Shown: positions 23,921 to 36,000, numbered from the stretch's first letter. The stretch: DNA of 64,000 nucleotides from Nymphaea colorata (GCF_008831285.2 NC_045151.1:11890571-11954570), one strand, 5' to 3'. Numbers and translations: made by a program. The notes: generated from the sequence alone by a model not told the origin.

Positions 23921-24012
23921 TATAGAGCTATTATGGGCAGCTGCCCACACCAACCACATGTGGCTATATAGAGCTATTATGGGCAGCTGCTCACAGCAAC
24001 CACATGTGGCTA
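23921..24012. repeat. 46-bp tandem duplication of a MITE end
   Basis: Two units (23921-23966, 23967-24012) each carry TTATGGGCAGCTGC and CCACATGTGGC. The first contains the perfect 12-bp palindrome GGGCAGCTGCCC. The wording matches the ends of the hAT-like MITEs at 3417 and 38429. Confidence 0.85.
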
Positions 24013-24470
24013 CGCGACCGATTCAAGGTCTGACAAATAGAAGCCATAAGATTCTCAAACCTCCTGGTTGATGATGTTAAATCTTAGGGGTTTACAAATA
24101 TATGCATGTGTGTGAGAGACAGCGAGAGAGAGTACCCAAACACCATATGCAGATCGACTACCAAAAACTGCAGAAAGGATACCTAACCACAGATCGTATC
24201 AGGCTTTCAAGATAGACAAAGATGCCATCATCTAAACTCAGTTCAAGTCAACAAAGAGCTGTTATGCTGAAACAGATAAACATGAGCATTTAATCGTTAT
24301 TGTCTTTGAACAACAGAAAAAGCATGACTCGTGTGAATGCAAAACATTGCATTTTCAGGCATCCGAGAGAATCTCAAATAATTAATTCTCTAGGTAAGAA
24401 TCCATTGGATGCACCTTTCATGCAAAACTAGAAAGTGACCCTAGTCAATGCAATACTTGAGAAAAATAAA
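24013..24470. other. intergenic, no gene seen
   Basis: No coherent frame or repeat end is recognised here. Confidence 0.5.
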
Positions 24471-24473
24471 TAA

Positions 24474-24677
24474 GGCCCTGTTTGATGCACAAGACAACGT
24501 GGATTTTTTTTTTTTTTAAGTTTGTGCGGTTTTCCCCTGCAGCATCAAACACATTTAATTTTACCATGCATTTTCCATTGAATTTGGAAAAACTTCCCAG
24601 GCATCGACTAAAAATTCTTCCTTCCATACATTGATAATTTTACCATGTAAAATACTTCATTTGCATCAAAAGGGGCC
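24474..24677. mobile_element. Tourist-like MITE, 204 bp
   Basis: Ends GGCCCTGTTTGATGCA and (reverse complement) GGCCCCTTTTGATGCA form a 16-bp inverted repeat with 2 mismatches. TAA flanks both sides (24471-24473, 24678-24680), the 3-bp duplication of PIF/Harbinger elements. The GGCC(N)TGTTTG start is typical of Tourist MITEs. Non-coding. Confidence 0.85.
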
Positions 24678-24680
24678 TAA

Positions 24681-25111
24681 GGCTGGGGCATTGGGCTGAG
24701 CTCAGTCCAATGAAAATTGATGGGGCACAACAAGATCAAAATAAAGGTCAAGGGAAAATTATTTATTATTTTGACCCCCCATCGGCCGGATAACAAAAAA
24801 GTAGCTTTGGCCTGGTACCCGATAAACCCCAGGCTTGACCCAGCCCAATTACTAACCGGTCGGTGAACGGGCCCATCAAATTTCTAAATGAGCCGGCTTT
24901 CTATTGAACTTTCAAAGAAGCAAAACTTTGACACTTTGTATACATGAGATCAGTGATTCATATCTCATTAACTTGTTCCCTAAAAATATATTTTCCAAAT
25001 CTTGATGGTGAATAGGTGGAAAAGAGGGAAAGTGTCAACTGAAAAGCACTCCCGCTAATGGGCATGTATGGCCGAACAAAAGACCCAAGTGTATTTGCCA
25101 TTTAGAATCCG
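24681..25111. other. intergenic, GGCCC-rich repeat-like patch
   Basis: The stretch 24680-24890 is rich in GGCCC, CCCAG and CCGG words, like a decayed DNA transposon. No ends were resolved and no gene is seen. Confidence 0.4.
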
Positions 25112-26029
25112 TAAGAGGTCGTTTGATTGCTGTCCATTAGGACAGGACAGACATGACGTCCTGTCCATTACATTACTGTCCTGTCTTTATGGACAATGAT
25201 GTTCTTTGTCTACTGTTTGATGATTTAAGAATATAACACCACGTTTATCCTGTCCAGCGTTTGTTTCACATATGTTTGTTCTGTCTGTCCTTACGTTTGT
25301 TTTAAGAGGGATTTTCTCGTGAACCTCTTTCGGTTTTAAGAGGGATGTCAATGGTTCCGATGCAATATGACATTATATTCAAACATAAATTCAAGTAAAC
25401 AAATTTGATAATATATATCAAACAACCAAATAATCACTATATTCACTTCAAAAATTTTATAATCATTATAAAAAAAAAATTTCGTCTATGATATGTGATT
25501 GGGACACATAGAGACAAGAGTAGGCAACATTACAATTTCCTTCTTTTTTTTTTCTTGCTCTTCTGTTCTTCAATAAAACACCAAAGAAAAGGCTCCGCCT
25601 TCATGATGACAAATGGTAAGCAACCAAGGTTGTCTGTTTCCTCTCTCGCTCTTTCTCTTGTTCTTGGGCCTTGCATATAGGCCATAGGTTACGCATTCTT
25701 CTGTAGCAGCTACGATCACATACTCATGTAGTACTTGAAATGTAGAGATTCGTCAAACTCAGATGAACTGTGTGGCCAAGAGCTGTTGTTGATGTACCCT
25801 TCAAAATCAACAGGAACGCATGATTCCTTGACGCCAAATTCTGGGGGGAAAGGATGCCGGTGACATTCATTCAATGTTAAAACATGAAGCTGCTTGACAG
25901 AGGACGCATCGATTGCACGTCTGATCACTATAAATAAAAATTTGTAAAGCAAAAATATATGCCTTGTGACATATCTGATCAGTTCTAAAGAAACATGCTT
26001 CAGTTCATGTGCATAGAGAAAAACTCAAC

Positions 26030-26225
26030 CTCACATATGTGAAATTCCAGCAAAAAAGCATATAAATTCAAAAAAATTCAAGTTGGCATATGAAAATTCT
26101 AGCCAAACATAAATAAACCACAAAAATGCAAGCATATACATGAAAATTAAGCAAAAACCAGGTAAATTCAAACTTACATAATGCAATTCTAGGCAAAAGA
26201 GACAAACTCAAATTTACATACGGTG
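26030..26225. repeat. degenerate short tandem repeats
   Basis: Words like AAATTCAA, ACATATG/ACATA and AATTCTAGGCAAAA recur at intervals of about 50-60 bases, giving three to four diverged units. Non-coding; directly upstream of the ORF at 26228. Confidence 0.5.
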
Positions 26226-26227
26226 AC

Positions 26228-26569
26228 TTGATTCTAGACCAATTAGAACAAAATCTCAAATTTATAGATCTAGAGATGGAAGTTGGTGAGTACTCACTTG
26301 TGCTAGATGCGATTAAGCCACTTGAGCCTTCAGCCATCAAGAATCTGCTACCAGATGATAAACCCAAGTCACCTATTGGCAGAATGTTGCAGCAATATGG
26401 AACAACAAAGTTTATTCCCTCCCACACAATGGCAATGTTAACTCATTGTAGGAGCCGAGCTTTTGGTGGATTCAATTTACCATTCAATGCACCACCAACT
26501 ACATCTGTTTCAAATGTTGTTGCATTTTGCTCGAAATTCAAATTGTTGATCCATACTAGTGGCCATTAA
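26228..26569 (+). CDS. unidentified ORF, possibly a captured gene fragment
   Basis: 113 codons with a well-mixed composition unlike the low-complexity frames around it. The first half is acidic and helical-looking (FIDLEMEVGEYSLVLDAIKP). The middle has LLPDDKPKSPIGRMLQQYGT and the end is Pro/Ser/Phe-rich. The same frame style can be followed after the stop (to about 26790) with frame changes, suggesting a truncated remnant of a longer gene. It lies inside Harbinger element H1 but on the strand opposite to the inferred transposon transcription. I do not recognise the family. It could be a captured host exon or a decayed transposon gene. Confidence 0.35.
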   Translation: MILDQLEQNLKFIDLEMEVGEYSLVLDAIKPLEPSAIKNLLPDDKPKSPIGRMLQQYGTTKFIPSHTMAMLTHCRSRAFGGFNLPFNAPPTTSVSNVVAFCSKFKLLIHTSGH

Positions 26570-28644
26570 AGCCTGTCATGGCCTAGGAAGGCGACAAAGA
26601 AACCAATTTTGTATACAATAAGAGGAAGAAAACAGAAGTCTAATTGAAGGCATTCTTTGTCTTTTGCGGTGAAGGCCGAAACTGAGAATACTTCTGGTTA
26701 AGTCTGGTGGAATCTTAAGAGCTTTAACAACTGGAAGCCTCCAGCTAGCTAATATGCAACCTGTTGTTGAAGTACTCTCCATAGGCCTCGTTGAAAAATA
26801 TAATAATAGTGAAAAGGAAAAAAGTTCATTTCAATATCACGAATATTTAAGGAGTGTGAACCAGATATTTGATTCAATGTTGTAAAATAAAATCAAGAAT
26901 TGAATTGTATCTACCAAACTACAAAGCTAGCCTGTCAGCGAACTCGCCAATCCAAATCACTGACCAGGTTATGAATCAGTAAATTATATTATTGTATACA
27001 TTTTTCAAAATTAAAAGTATAAAAAACAAGTAAGGAAAATTTTAAAACCATCATAAAATAATAAAAAGTAAATATGTAGTTTATGACACATAGTACCTTG
27101 TATTGGGCAATGAATCAAATCGATTTGCAACTCATTCAATTCCCATGGTTACTCTACTAGTACACGTAACAATTTCAAAATTAAGGACCAACGGCCTTGC
27201 CAATTGATCACCCAAGGGAACTAGGATGGTATCCTTGTGTGCTAAGAGCCATGCCCTCTCAAGAAAAGAAGAAAACATACAAAACATAAGGATTTATATG
27301 GTCAAGAGAGACTAAGGGCCTTCCTACATTCAAGCACTGGACCTCTACTATTTGAACAAAACAAAAATGCAAAAAATGCTGACTCTTTTTAACATGGAGT
27401 TTAGGGCAATGCTGTAGTAACAGAAAATTACAACAACACCCTTTCAAACTTAACCAAACCAAAATCTAATTCCCTGTTGAATTTCCATACAGGGAATTCC
27501 CTTCCTGTCAAACTTTGCACACTTGTCTCCATGTGACCTTGGCAACTTTGCGATAGAATAACAGCTCTCTTCCTCCCTTCCACACAAAAAAGAATGATTA
27601 TTTGGATGACTACCCAAAGTATTATATGTCATGTTATAGGCAGCAATCTGAAGGCACCATGATGATATCGTATATTTATTCTTGTGCTGATAACCAATTT
27701 GAGTATCCTCATCTACATGCTAGGGAGATTTGTTGCCAAAGAGCAGTGAGTTTCTTATGAAAATTTTTGTTGTTTATATTTGTGTGGATTGAGTTGTGTA
27801 GATATGTGCATTAACTTGCTATGTTTTTTAAGTTCATCATTCTCATACCTTTTGTTCATTGTTTTGACAACGCATTGTCTTTCTCTTTAGATGTTACTGC
27901 TGTTTTCTGCAACTGTCCATCTTATTGCAGAATGGTCATCAAGTTCTCTATAGTGGTTCATAATTCAAAACACTGGCTCCACAAAATTAAAATCTCTAGT
28001 TGCCTAGTGACCCATGAACTAAAAACACTGTGGTGTGCTGGAAATTTAATTTTAAGTGGTAAATCAGGTGAGCTTTGATCCATGTATACTGTGTGTCTAT
28101 ATCATGATTATATATCCACATCCATGTCACATGATATGTTAACTGACTGACGTGGCTTTGGCTTGTCAACTACAGTGTGTTTCAGAAAGCAGGGTAAAAC
28201 ATTTTCCTTTATTTTTGAACCAATAAAATGTTGAAAATGAAATTAATGGAAATGTCATAAAAATGTATTAGAAGTTACGAAAACCATGAAAACATGAGCT
28301 GTATGTGATTGAATCTGAATCCACCTCCGTGCATGTCATTGTGGATGTGGCTGGGTTCTGTCATGATGCCAATTTTCTCCCTTGCTTGGTTCTGCACCGT
28401 AATGGGATCAAGCATTTCATGACAAGGGTTTCCCATGTCAAGGAGACAACATACATGTGCACAGACATTTCACTGTGCACACGGTGCTTATCATGATACA
28501 AGATGTCGGTCAGGCTTTTCCACAAACATTTTGGGAGCATCTTCCATTCGGTAGTAAAAATCCCAAATCCAGTAATTGTTGCCATTTGCAACAAATGCAA
28601 AAGGAGCTTTAGCAATAGAATCGAACAATAGAGAGAGGAAAGTA

Positions 28645-28668
28645 AGAGAGAGAGAGAGAGAGAGAGAG
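28645..28668. repeat. (GA)n microsatellite
   Basis: About 12 GA units inside element H1, bordered by a GC-rich GGAGA/GGCAG tract (28800-29040). Confidence 0.9.
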
Positions 28669-29111
28669 TGAGAGATGGGAATAGACCCGTACCTGGAATG
28701 CAATGGTCACCCTGCCTTGCTGAACGCCACTGTCTAGGACCCGCTGGAAGACGCCCTGCTGAGGATATGCTCGAGGACGCCCACTGAGAAGCTGCAAGCG
28801 ATGCTGTGGTGGTCACCCTCCAGCAGAGATAGAGGAGAAGGAGAGAAACAAGAAGGGCTAGGGGCAGCTCAGGCGACCGAGGAGAAGGAGAGAAACAGGA
28901 AGGGCTAGGGGCAGCTCGGGGGTGGAGACGAGGGCGGAGATGGAGAGAAAGGCAGCTTGGGGGCAGAGAAGAGGGAGATGGGGGCAGAGGTGGAGGAGAA
29001 GGAGATGGCGTCGAGGGCTCGGGGTTGGCGTCGTGGTCGTCGGGGGCGAGAGACGAAGTTTCTGTCCTGTTTGTTCCGAGGGATAGCTCGAAACAGATGG
29101 AACCAAAAAAT

Positions 29112-29119
29112 TATTTATA
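29112..29119 (-). promoter_or_regulatory. TATA box of Harbinger element H1
   Basis: TATAAATA on the minus strand, 107-114 bp inside the right terminus. The equivalent end of H2 has the same 8-mer 93-100 bp from its terminus, and the sequence after it is also similar, which supports a conserved element promoter. Confidence 0.6.
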
Positions 29120-29225
29120 CTCGTCCAGTCGTCTGTCCTGTTCGTGTCCAACGTTTGATGAAAAAATCAACAAAACAGGACACGCATGTCCTGTTCTGCG
29201 TGTCCTGTGACCATCAAACGACCTC

Positions 29226-32200
29226 TAAGCATACATGGACAGTGCCTATATAGGCACACATACATCTCCACCACCGTTGCGGACCTCCAGCCAAGTGACT
29301 ACCATCCCATGCTATTGTCTGAGCTTTCTCTTCAGGTATGTTCGGTAGCCTTGGATCTCAAATCCAATGTGATTTGGATCTGATTTTAGATCATTGAAGC
29401 TAAAACCAAAGGATTTCAGACATGGGTATTTGAGATTGATTATTTCTTAGCAAAGGAATTGCGTGTGATGATCTTAGAATCCCTTGTTTGAAACAATTAA
29501 AGGTTCTCGATCTACTATTTTCCACAAATTGGCAAAAGAATACATATGAACTATGTGGAAAACAAATTGAACTTGTTTTAATAATCTTTCATAGACACAG
29601 GCATACGAAAACCACATTCAAGTTATAGTCAAAACACAAAATAAAACAAGTTATATTCACAATCATGTGTCCACAATAGTGTAATAACCGAAATGGAAAA
29701 CTTACACAAACAAGAAGTTAATAAAAAGATCAGTTCACGCAAAAGTTAGATTAGTTGAAAACAGCAAGTCATTTATTACAATATTGGGAGCCCCATCTGG
29801 TGAACATGTCAATTTAATGAGCTAGATGAAATGATGCGCTTTCTGGTATATGCCTTTAAGCTCAACAAATTTTGCTTTTAAAACTGGTTTTGTTTTCATT
29901 GCAATACGAAATGAAACCACTCACCAAATAATAATTTAGCCAGAATCACAAGTAGTGAGTGCCTAGTCGAACTCGGGGAACAAATAATTGAGAAGAGAAA
30001 TAAACAGTGAAAATGAACTCTTATTATTTCACCAATGACAATAGTCAACAATATGGTATCTAATTACAAGAAAAAAATTAAAAAATATATAAATTCCAGG
30101 TTTTACTTCAAGACGACTAGCAAATCAACAATTAAATATTCAATTGTGGTAGAATAGCCCTCGGAAACAAAAACCTCAAGTATATCGAAAAGAGAGAAAA
30201 CAAACAAGTTAGTACCACAAACGAAATAGCAAATATGTAGACAAAATGGCCTAATTGTTAAAATAAAAAATGCAAGCCCAACACTATTCTTAACAACTGT
30301 TTTACTAAATTATGAACTAAAGATAAAAGAATCACCAGACACAATCAAAGAAACCCACAAGTATGTCTAACTAGATCGATTGAAGCTTATCAAAATGAGA
30401 CATCACTCTAAAACCTTGCAAACCAATAAAGTGTGATAAATGATGCCTTTTGCCACCAAAAGCAACACTTACACCTATGGCACATGAGAGACACTACCAG
30501 GACACGCCATGGACACTGTTAGGGCACGACACTAAGATAGGACACAACTAAAATTTCCAAAAAATCCTAAACTATGTGCAAAATTCTTTAGTAACTCTAA
30601 AATACCTATTAATTAAACTAAGCCTCACCGGAAAATCTGAACTACAATCGGATCCTGGCCAACTCCGACGACAATGTAGATCTGATAACCATAGACTTAG
30701 TATGAAAAAAAAAAAACCTTAGTTAAACTGAAAATAAGAATTCACACAATTAGCATGACTCTACGCAAAGAGAAACTCAAACTATACTTAAAAAGCGAAA
30801 TAAAAACTAAGTAAAACCTAGACTCAACTATAACATGAGTGCGATCAACTTCTGGTTGGATTGCTGAGAATCCGAACAGACGTTGAACGACCTAGACCTT
30901 AGACACTGTAAAATATAAGAAAAGTGTGAATTTTGCAGGAAAAAAAGAACAAATTGACACTCAGAAATTAGTCGTTTCACCAAATGACCATTGCCGATTG
31001 ATTTTGGGATATCTATCAAAAGATTAAAACTTTCTGCAGCTTTAACACAAATCCAGATGGAAAATCAATCCTAACACAATCCCTAGCATTCCAGAAGTTA
31101 AAAGCAAAAGTCAATAGAAAGCAATACAACACTCAATGCAAATTGAAAGCAACTAACTTCCTGGAATTTGTCAAGAGCATCCTTGTGGCCAAGAGTAAAA
31201 CTCAACCAAGAAACAGTAATGAAGTACCTGTTGGACAAACATTTAACAATCTGGAAATATAAAACCAATAAAAAAACTAAAAAATATAAATTATTGCCCA
31301 CTGGTGTTATTTTCATGAAAGTGTTTGTAATTCCAAGGCTAATCATACCAGAAAACAGCAGACAAAGAGAGCAAGTGATTTTTCATCAATCAATGATTTT
31401 TAAAAGTGGGCATCTTATCTCGCATCTCACCTACTTCTCAAGGTGCTTTAGACTTGCTTGAGAGGATTTCAGCTGCCAGTCCGGACCTGGTCTACATGTT
31501 AATGGGGGTTATATGTGCTATCTTAGATTTAGACAGGTCTATTTTGACTCATGGGCATGTCGATGATGGTTCATATAAGACACTTAAGCTGACAAAGAAT
31601 GATGGAGCTCTCATCCAAAGTAGCATTCAACACAATTCATCTTTGCATGAAATGCATGCACAATTGCTTCATAGCCACACAAGACTCTTCACATACTATA
31701 TATGAACTTGCAAGAAATGTAAATTTTCTTGAAGAAATTACCATCCAGCATGCCTCATGTAACATTTCATTGAAGAGTTTCCAAGATTATGAGAAATTTG
31801 GAGGGACTTATAGAGGGGTTGGTGTTGGCCACGCAAAATTTCACAACCTAGATGTCATGACCGTTCATATGGGATGAATAGAAAAAATCAATCATTAACT
31901 AGCCTCCATATTTTCATCGTAAGAATCCACGAGAGACAAAACTTGATCTAGCAGTACGAGATCTGATCATTCATGTTGCTTTTAGCAGGAGTAATCAGAT
32001 CAAGGACTAGATTAAGTATTCAAGGTCTTAAAATATGATTGTCGCTTCCAGAGGGGAGTCCTAAATTTAAAATGGAAGAATTTTAAAAACACTAAGTGGA
32101 TCACAAAAAATTAGAGAGAATGATCTGGAAATACTTGAATCAAGTGACATAGTTCATGGTCAGTGTCATCATAGATCCATGCATGGGTTTAGTTCCTAGA

Positions 32201-33549
32201 ACTGATATGAATATATGTAAAACTAGGTTCAATACATAATTGAGTTCTGGTTCCTAAGTTTGAGACATGGAACCAAGGATATCATAATTCAAAATTCAGA
32301 TCCAGATTGACTACGGATAATTCAAACGTTCAATAATTGACCTGGATATATGGTTCAGACTTAAGATCCTTCTAAAGAAGGTGTACATTTCAAAACTAAT
32401 TGGAAGTTGATTGGTAGATACAAATCCAATTCATAAATGATCTTTGATACAAAATTATGATATGAATCGAAAGTGAAGTTTAATGATCCAATCTCAGGGT
32501 TTAGGGATTTTAGATTTTGGATAAAGGTTTGAAATATCAATCTGAACCACATGAAATTTAAATCCAAGGACGTCGATATAAAATCCAATTATAGGAACCA
32601 ATTCTCATAATGTTTGTCATTAATAGTCCAATTCCTTTGTTCCAAATCATATTCAGATCCAATCTTGTCTTCAATTCATTCAGATCTGGATCCAATTTTC
32701 TAAGATCCAAACACCCAAACCTAACTAGAGTTTAATGAAACTGATTTGGGTTTAGGTTTAACCTGGCTAAGATTTATGCTTAACCTAACTAAGGTTTAGT
32801 TTTGACCTAACTTAGTGTTTTGGTTCAAGTATACAATCGTGGGCTCAATATCAAATCTAAATTGACATAATGAGAGAAGGTTACGGTTATAGGTAGCTTC
32901 ACTACTAAAGGTTAGTTCTAGATCATGAATGAATCTAGGTTTTTAGAAAACCAGTTCGAAAAAGGCCAATTTGGCAATGTACGTTTGAAAAACTATAAGT
33001 TTCAAAACTATTATTTTCATATAATCAATTCAGGTCAAGTATATACATGGAATATTGCCGCATGTAGATAGTTGATGATCCTAACTTGATTAACATCAAA
33101 ACCTAATTCCGTGTGCATTTTTCACATTAATGAATGCATTACAAAAGCAACCCACGTGGATGAACACAAACAAGCATATTAATGAAATCAGAACAAAGCA
33201 ATGCAGATATATACATGACTGACTTAATATTTTGAAATGATATGGAATTCTGATTGAAATTAGAGCTTTTACTTGATAAATCAAGCTTGATGGGAAGGGT
33301 CATTCCGCAAACTCATTCGAAACCCTAAATTCTTTTATGAAGTTCAAATGCAATGTTTTGAAGTACGATGCACATTTAACGATGATTGAATGCAATTAAT
33401 CTAACAAACATATTGTAAAACCCTAAAATAATGATTCACATGATTAATCTCATTGATTTAGGGTTTTACCAAAAACAAAATATAACTAGTTGATTAAAAA
33501 TTAAAAAAATCGGATAGAAAATCCCTTTGTGAAAAAAAAAAATTGGCTA
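29226..33549. other. AT-rich repeat-like DNA, no gene identified
   Basis: From 29334 the sequence (AGGTATG, then GGATCTCAAATCCAA) resembles the start of a repeat at 49508. An oppositely oriented, similar end is at about 32722, so a decayed 3.4-kb element may lie between. Frames at 31168-31461, 31406-31705 and 31599-31877 are moderately long and overlap, but show no known motif. Many GATC and ATCCAAAT words occur at 32200-32720. Confidence 0.4.
31406..31705 (+). CDS. unidentified ORF, doubtful
   Basis: 99 codons of mixed composition, including SQGALDLLERISAASPDLVYML. It overlaps two other frames (31168-31461, 31599-31877) in different phases, so a single frameshifted remnant from 31400 to 31877 is as likely as a gene. 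I recognise no family. Confidence 0.2.
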   Translation: MGILSRISPTSQGALDLLERISAASPDLVYMLMGVICAILDLDRSILTHGHVDDGSYKTLKLTKNDGALIQSSIQHNSSLHEMHAQLLHSHTRLFTYYI

Positions 33550-35000
33550 AGTCCTAGAAAAACTACAAGTTGATATCAACAACTGATTTGATTAGTCTTA
33601 AAAGATGGGCAAATGATCTCCAATCTTCATGAAATTTTGGGTGAAGAATCTCCACACATCATAATTGGTTTGAAGTGATAAATATGAAAGATTTATTTTT
33701 CATAAAGAGACACTAAGCAATAAAATTTGGTGCATAAAATAGATTTTTTATAGTAAACTATGACTTTTGAACTATAAATTTGACTATACCATAACAACTT
33801 GGATTGTCTTAAAATTTAGATTATAGATTCTCTGTATAGCCGAGAATCAGCAAAACTTTATAGATTCAAAAAAAGAATAAGAAATAAAAAAGTTGTTTGA
33901 CTGCAAAGTTGCTATAGAAACAATAGCAAAACAATAAAATAGTCTCACAACTCATGTTGCATGTATGTAAAACTTAATGTAATGATATTCAATTATCATG
34001 AAACTCAATATACTTACTTTTTGTATATTAAACCTGCAATCACAATTGAAATTTTTGAAAACTCATTTAAGGATAAAATAATATGGACTTTCAATCACAT
34101 AGACTGCTGGATAGTTTTCTGCAGAAAGCAAAAAACTGTTTAAATTACAAACTTTGCCAATATGGAAGACATATCAAATCTATATGGATCAACATGAGCT
34201 TGGTCTAGTGAAACTTTACGTGCCAGAGAATCTGTAAAAACTTACATCACGAGAAAAGACCTAAAAATGAGAGAGATATGCATCGAAAAAATTGGTGTAG
34301 TTTTGAAACATGAATTCTAAAGAAAAGACTGTCATTATGATAGTTGAAAAGACCTAAAAATGAGAGAGATATGCATCGAACAAATTGGTGTAGTTTTGAA
34401 ACATGAATTCTACAGAAAAGACTGTCATTATGCTAGTTTCTGCATGAATTTCAAGTAAAAAAAAAAGTGGGGTAAAAGATTCATTTTAATCTGAACTTCG
34501 GTTTGTAGGTTTTTTTACATATAAAAAATTTACATAAGCCATTAGATCTGAAAAATGGACTCGTACATTAAAATGAGAGAATGGCAAAATTGCTAAAAAA
34601 CTACTTTTTGTAGTAAACTGTGCAAACATCCGACTTTGTGATCTCATTTGAAAAGGGTAAGAAACTCAGTTTTGACTTAAAACTTGATGGCAGACTCATG
34701 GCATGATGGAAAAACTATAAAAATTGAAAGCATTCAAAAAGAGCAATCACAAAGAAAATAATATGTGTGGAAAATCGAGTAGAAATTTTATTTTCTGCAT
34801 AGTTCTACAAAAACTTGCAGAAAATGAGCCTAAGCAAAACATCAAATTCAAAGGTAAAATCAATATAGAATTGCATAAAATTTTAGGTGAAGAAACTATA
34901 CACATAGAAAACTTCAGGTTTTTATAGAACTCTATTTTGATTTATCGATCAAGAGAACTAGGTTATTTGTTCTAGAAAAATATTATGACTTAGTTCTAAA
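33550..35000 (-). repeat. degenerate repeat units of non-coding LTR-like family
   Basis: Words such as ACTTGGATTGTCTTAAAATT, CTTTATAGATTC, GAAATTTTGGGTGAAGAA and TTTTGAAACATGAATTC recur in diverged units of roughly 300-400 bases. The same wording appears at 56600-57450. It contains a clear 93-bp tandem duplication at 34253-34438. No coding potential is recognised. Orientation is taken from the TATA module at 35391. Confidence 0.5.
34253..34438. repeat. 93-bp tandem duplication
   Basis: Two units (34253-34345, 34346-34438) start GAAAAGACCTAAAAATGAGA. They differ at only three sites, each A in the first and C in the second. Confidence 0.97.
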
Positions 35001-36000
35001 AAAACTTGAGATAGAACAAGCAAATCAAGAACATGTGCATGAAAGCAATGAACATGTGCATGTGCATTGTGATTTACATAAAAAAATAAAGATAATAAAA
35101 AACAAAGGGATGTGAAAGAGAAGGATAATGCCTACATTAAGTGCATAAGAGATAGAGGGTGTGGGGAGAGAGAGAGATAGAGAGAGAGAAGGGAGAGGGG
35201 GAGCATGCCTTTTCTTCTCCCTTCTCCTCCTCTCCTCTTCTTCTTCCTTTCTTCTACTTCTTCTCTTCTAAGCTTGCTCTTTCACTTTTCATTTCTTCTT
35301 TCTTCTTTGCTGGTCCACGTCCAAACCTCTTGGAAAACCTTAGAAAAATGTGACAAAGAAGGAGAATAGGGGCCTGAGGCCCCTCAAACCTATGTATAAT
35401 GGTTTTGGCTAAATTCTAGCAAAATTTAGCCAGTGATATATTAAAACCGAAAAACATGGATTGATGAGGTGTCAAAAAATACACAGTTGAGATTTGCTTG
35501 GAAATCGGATCAAGAGCACATATTTTATCAAATAATATTAATTTTTGAAGTAATTCGCCATAAAATAGGAGTAGGGGTGGCACTTCTAACTTCTAAGGTT
35601 TCTCTTTAAAATGATGAAAAACTATAGCCAGGCCTAATATGAACAGCTAGGATTGATCCTGTTCAAGATGGATTAGATGAGGAGTTTTGATTGAAGATCT
35701 TATGCTATATTTGGATTCTATTTCGAAATTTCAATATGAATTTGGATTTTGGATTTAGATCAGATGTTTAGATCATGACCTGGATTGAGCAAGTGATTTT
35801 GGATCTCAGATATGAGATTTTGGTCTAAAACAATGCAAATTATGAATTTACATAACAGATTTGGATTTTAAAATAAGGATATGAGATGAGATCTAGGCAC
35901 AAGACCTGAGCTCAACTTGTGCCTAGAGAGCTCAAGGTCAGTGGTAGGATGTTGACTTTGTCTTGTTCTGAGTCTGGACTAGATTGGACACTGGTCTAGC
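35000..36000 (-). mobile_element. LTR-like module: CT-rich leader, TATA, GATC-rich upstream
   Basis: Read on the minus strand, a GATC/GGATTT-rich segment (about 35990-35690) is followed by TATACATA (35398-35391), the palindrome GGGGCCTGAGGCCCC (35383-35369) and a leader with mixed pyrimidine and purine tracts (35320-35160). Degenerate repeats follow. This order is what a retroelement LTR (U3, R, U5) would show. The same order is seen at 58.6-57.6 kb (minus) and, in reverse, at 51.5-52.4 kb (plus). No protein genes are visible. Confidence 0.45.
35391..35398 (-). promoter_or_regulatory. TATA box of LTR-like module
   Basis: TATACATA on the minus strand, 7 bases before the palindrome at 35369-35383. 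It matches the TATACATA at 52061-52068 and the TATAAATA at 58053-58060 in position and context. Confidence 0.5.

Larger units (their letters stand above)
25115..29225 (-). mobile_element. PIF/Harbinger-type element H1, 4.1 kb, no transposase recognised
   Basis: Both ends begin GAGGTCGTTTGAT, a perfect 13-bp inverted repeat, and TAA lies immediately outside each (25112-25114, 29226-29228), as Harbinger elements leave. The right end has a TATAAATA box on the minus strand (29112-29119) and then a GC-rich leader. The left end is rich in GTCC/GGAC words and matches the right end of element H2 near 48.7 kb over about 150 bp. By comparison with H2, transcription would run leftward. I could not find the Myb/SANT or DDE nuclease genes inside, so it is probably non-autonomous. 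It holds a 113-codon plus-strand ORF (26228-26569) and much AT-rich filler. Confidence 0.8.

Noticed and set aside
28361-29253. Several overlapping frames rich in Ser/Leu/Pro or Arg/Gly near the right end of H1
   Set aside because: They come from GA-rich and GC-rich tracts in the element's leader and show no conserved domain.
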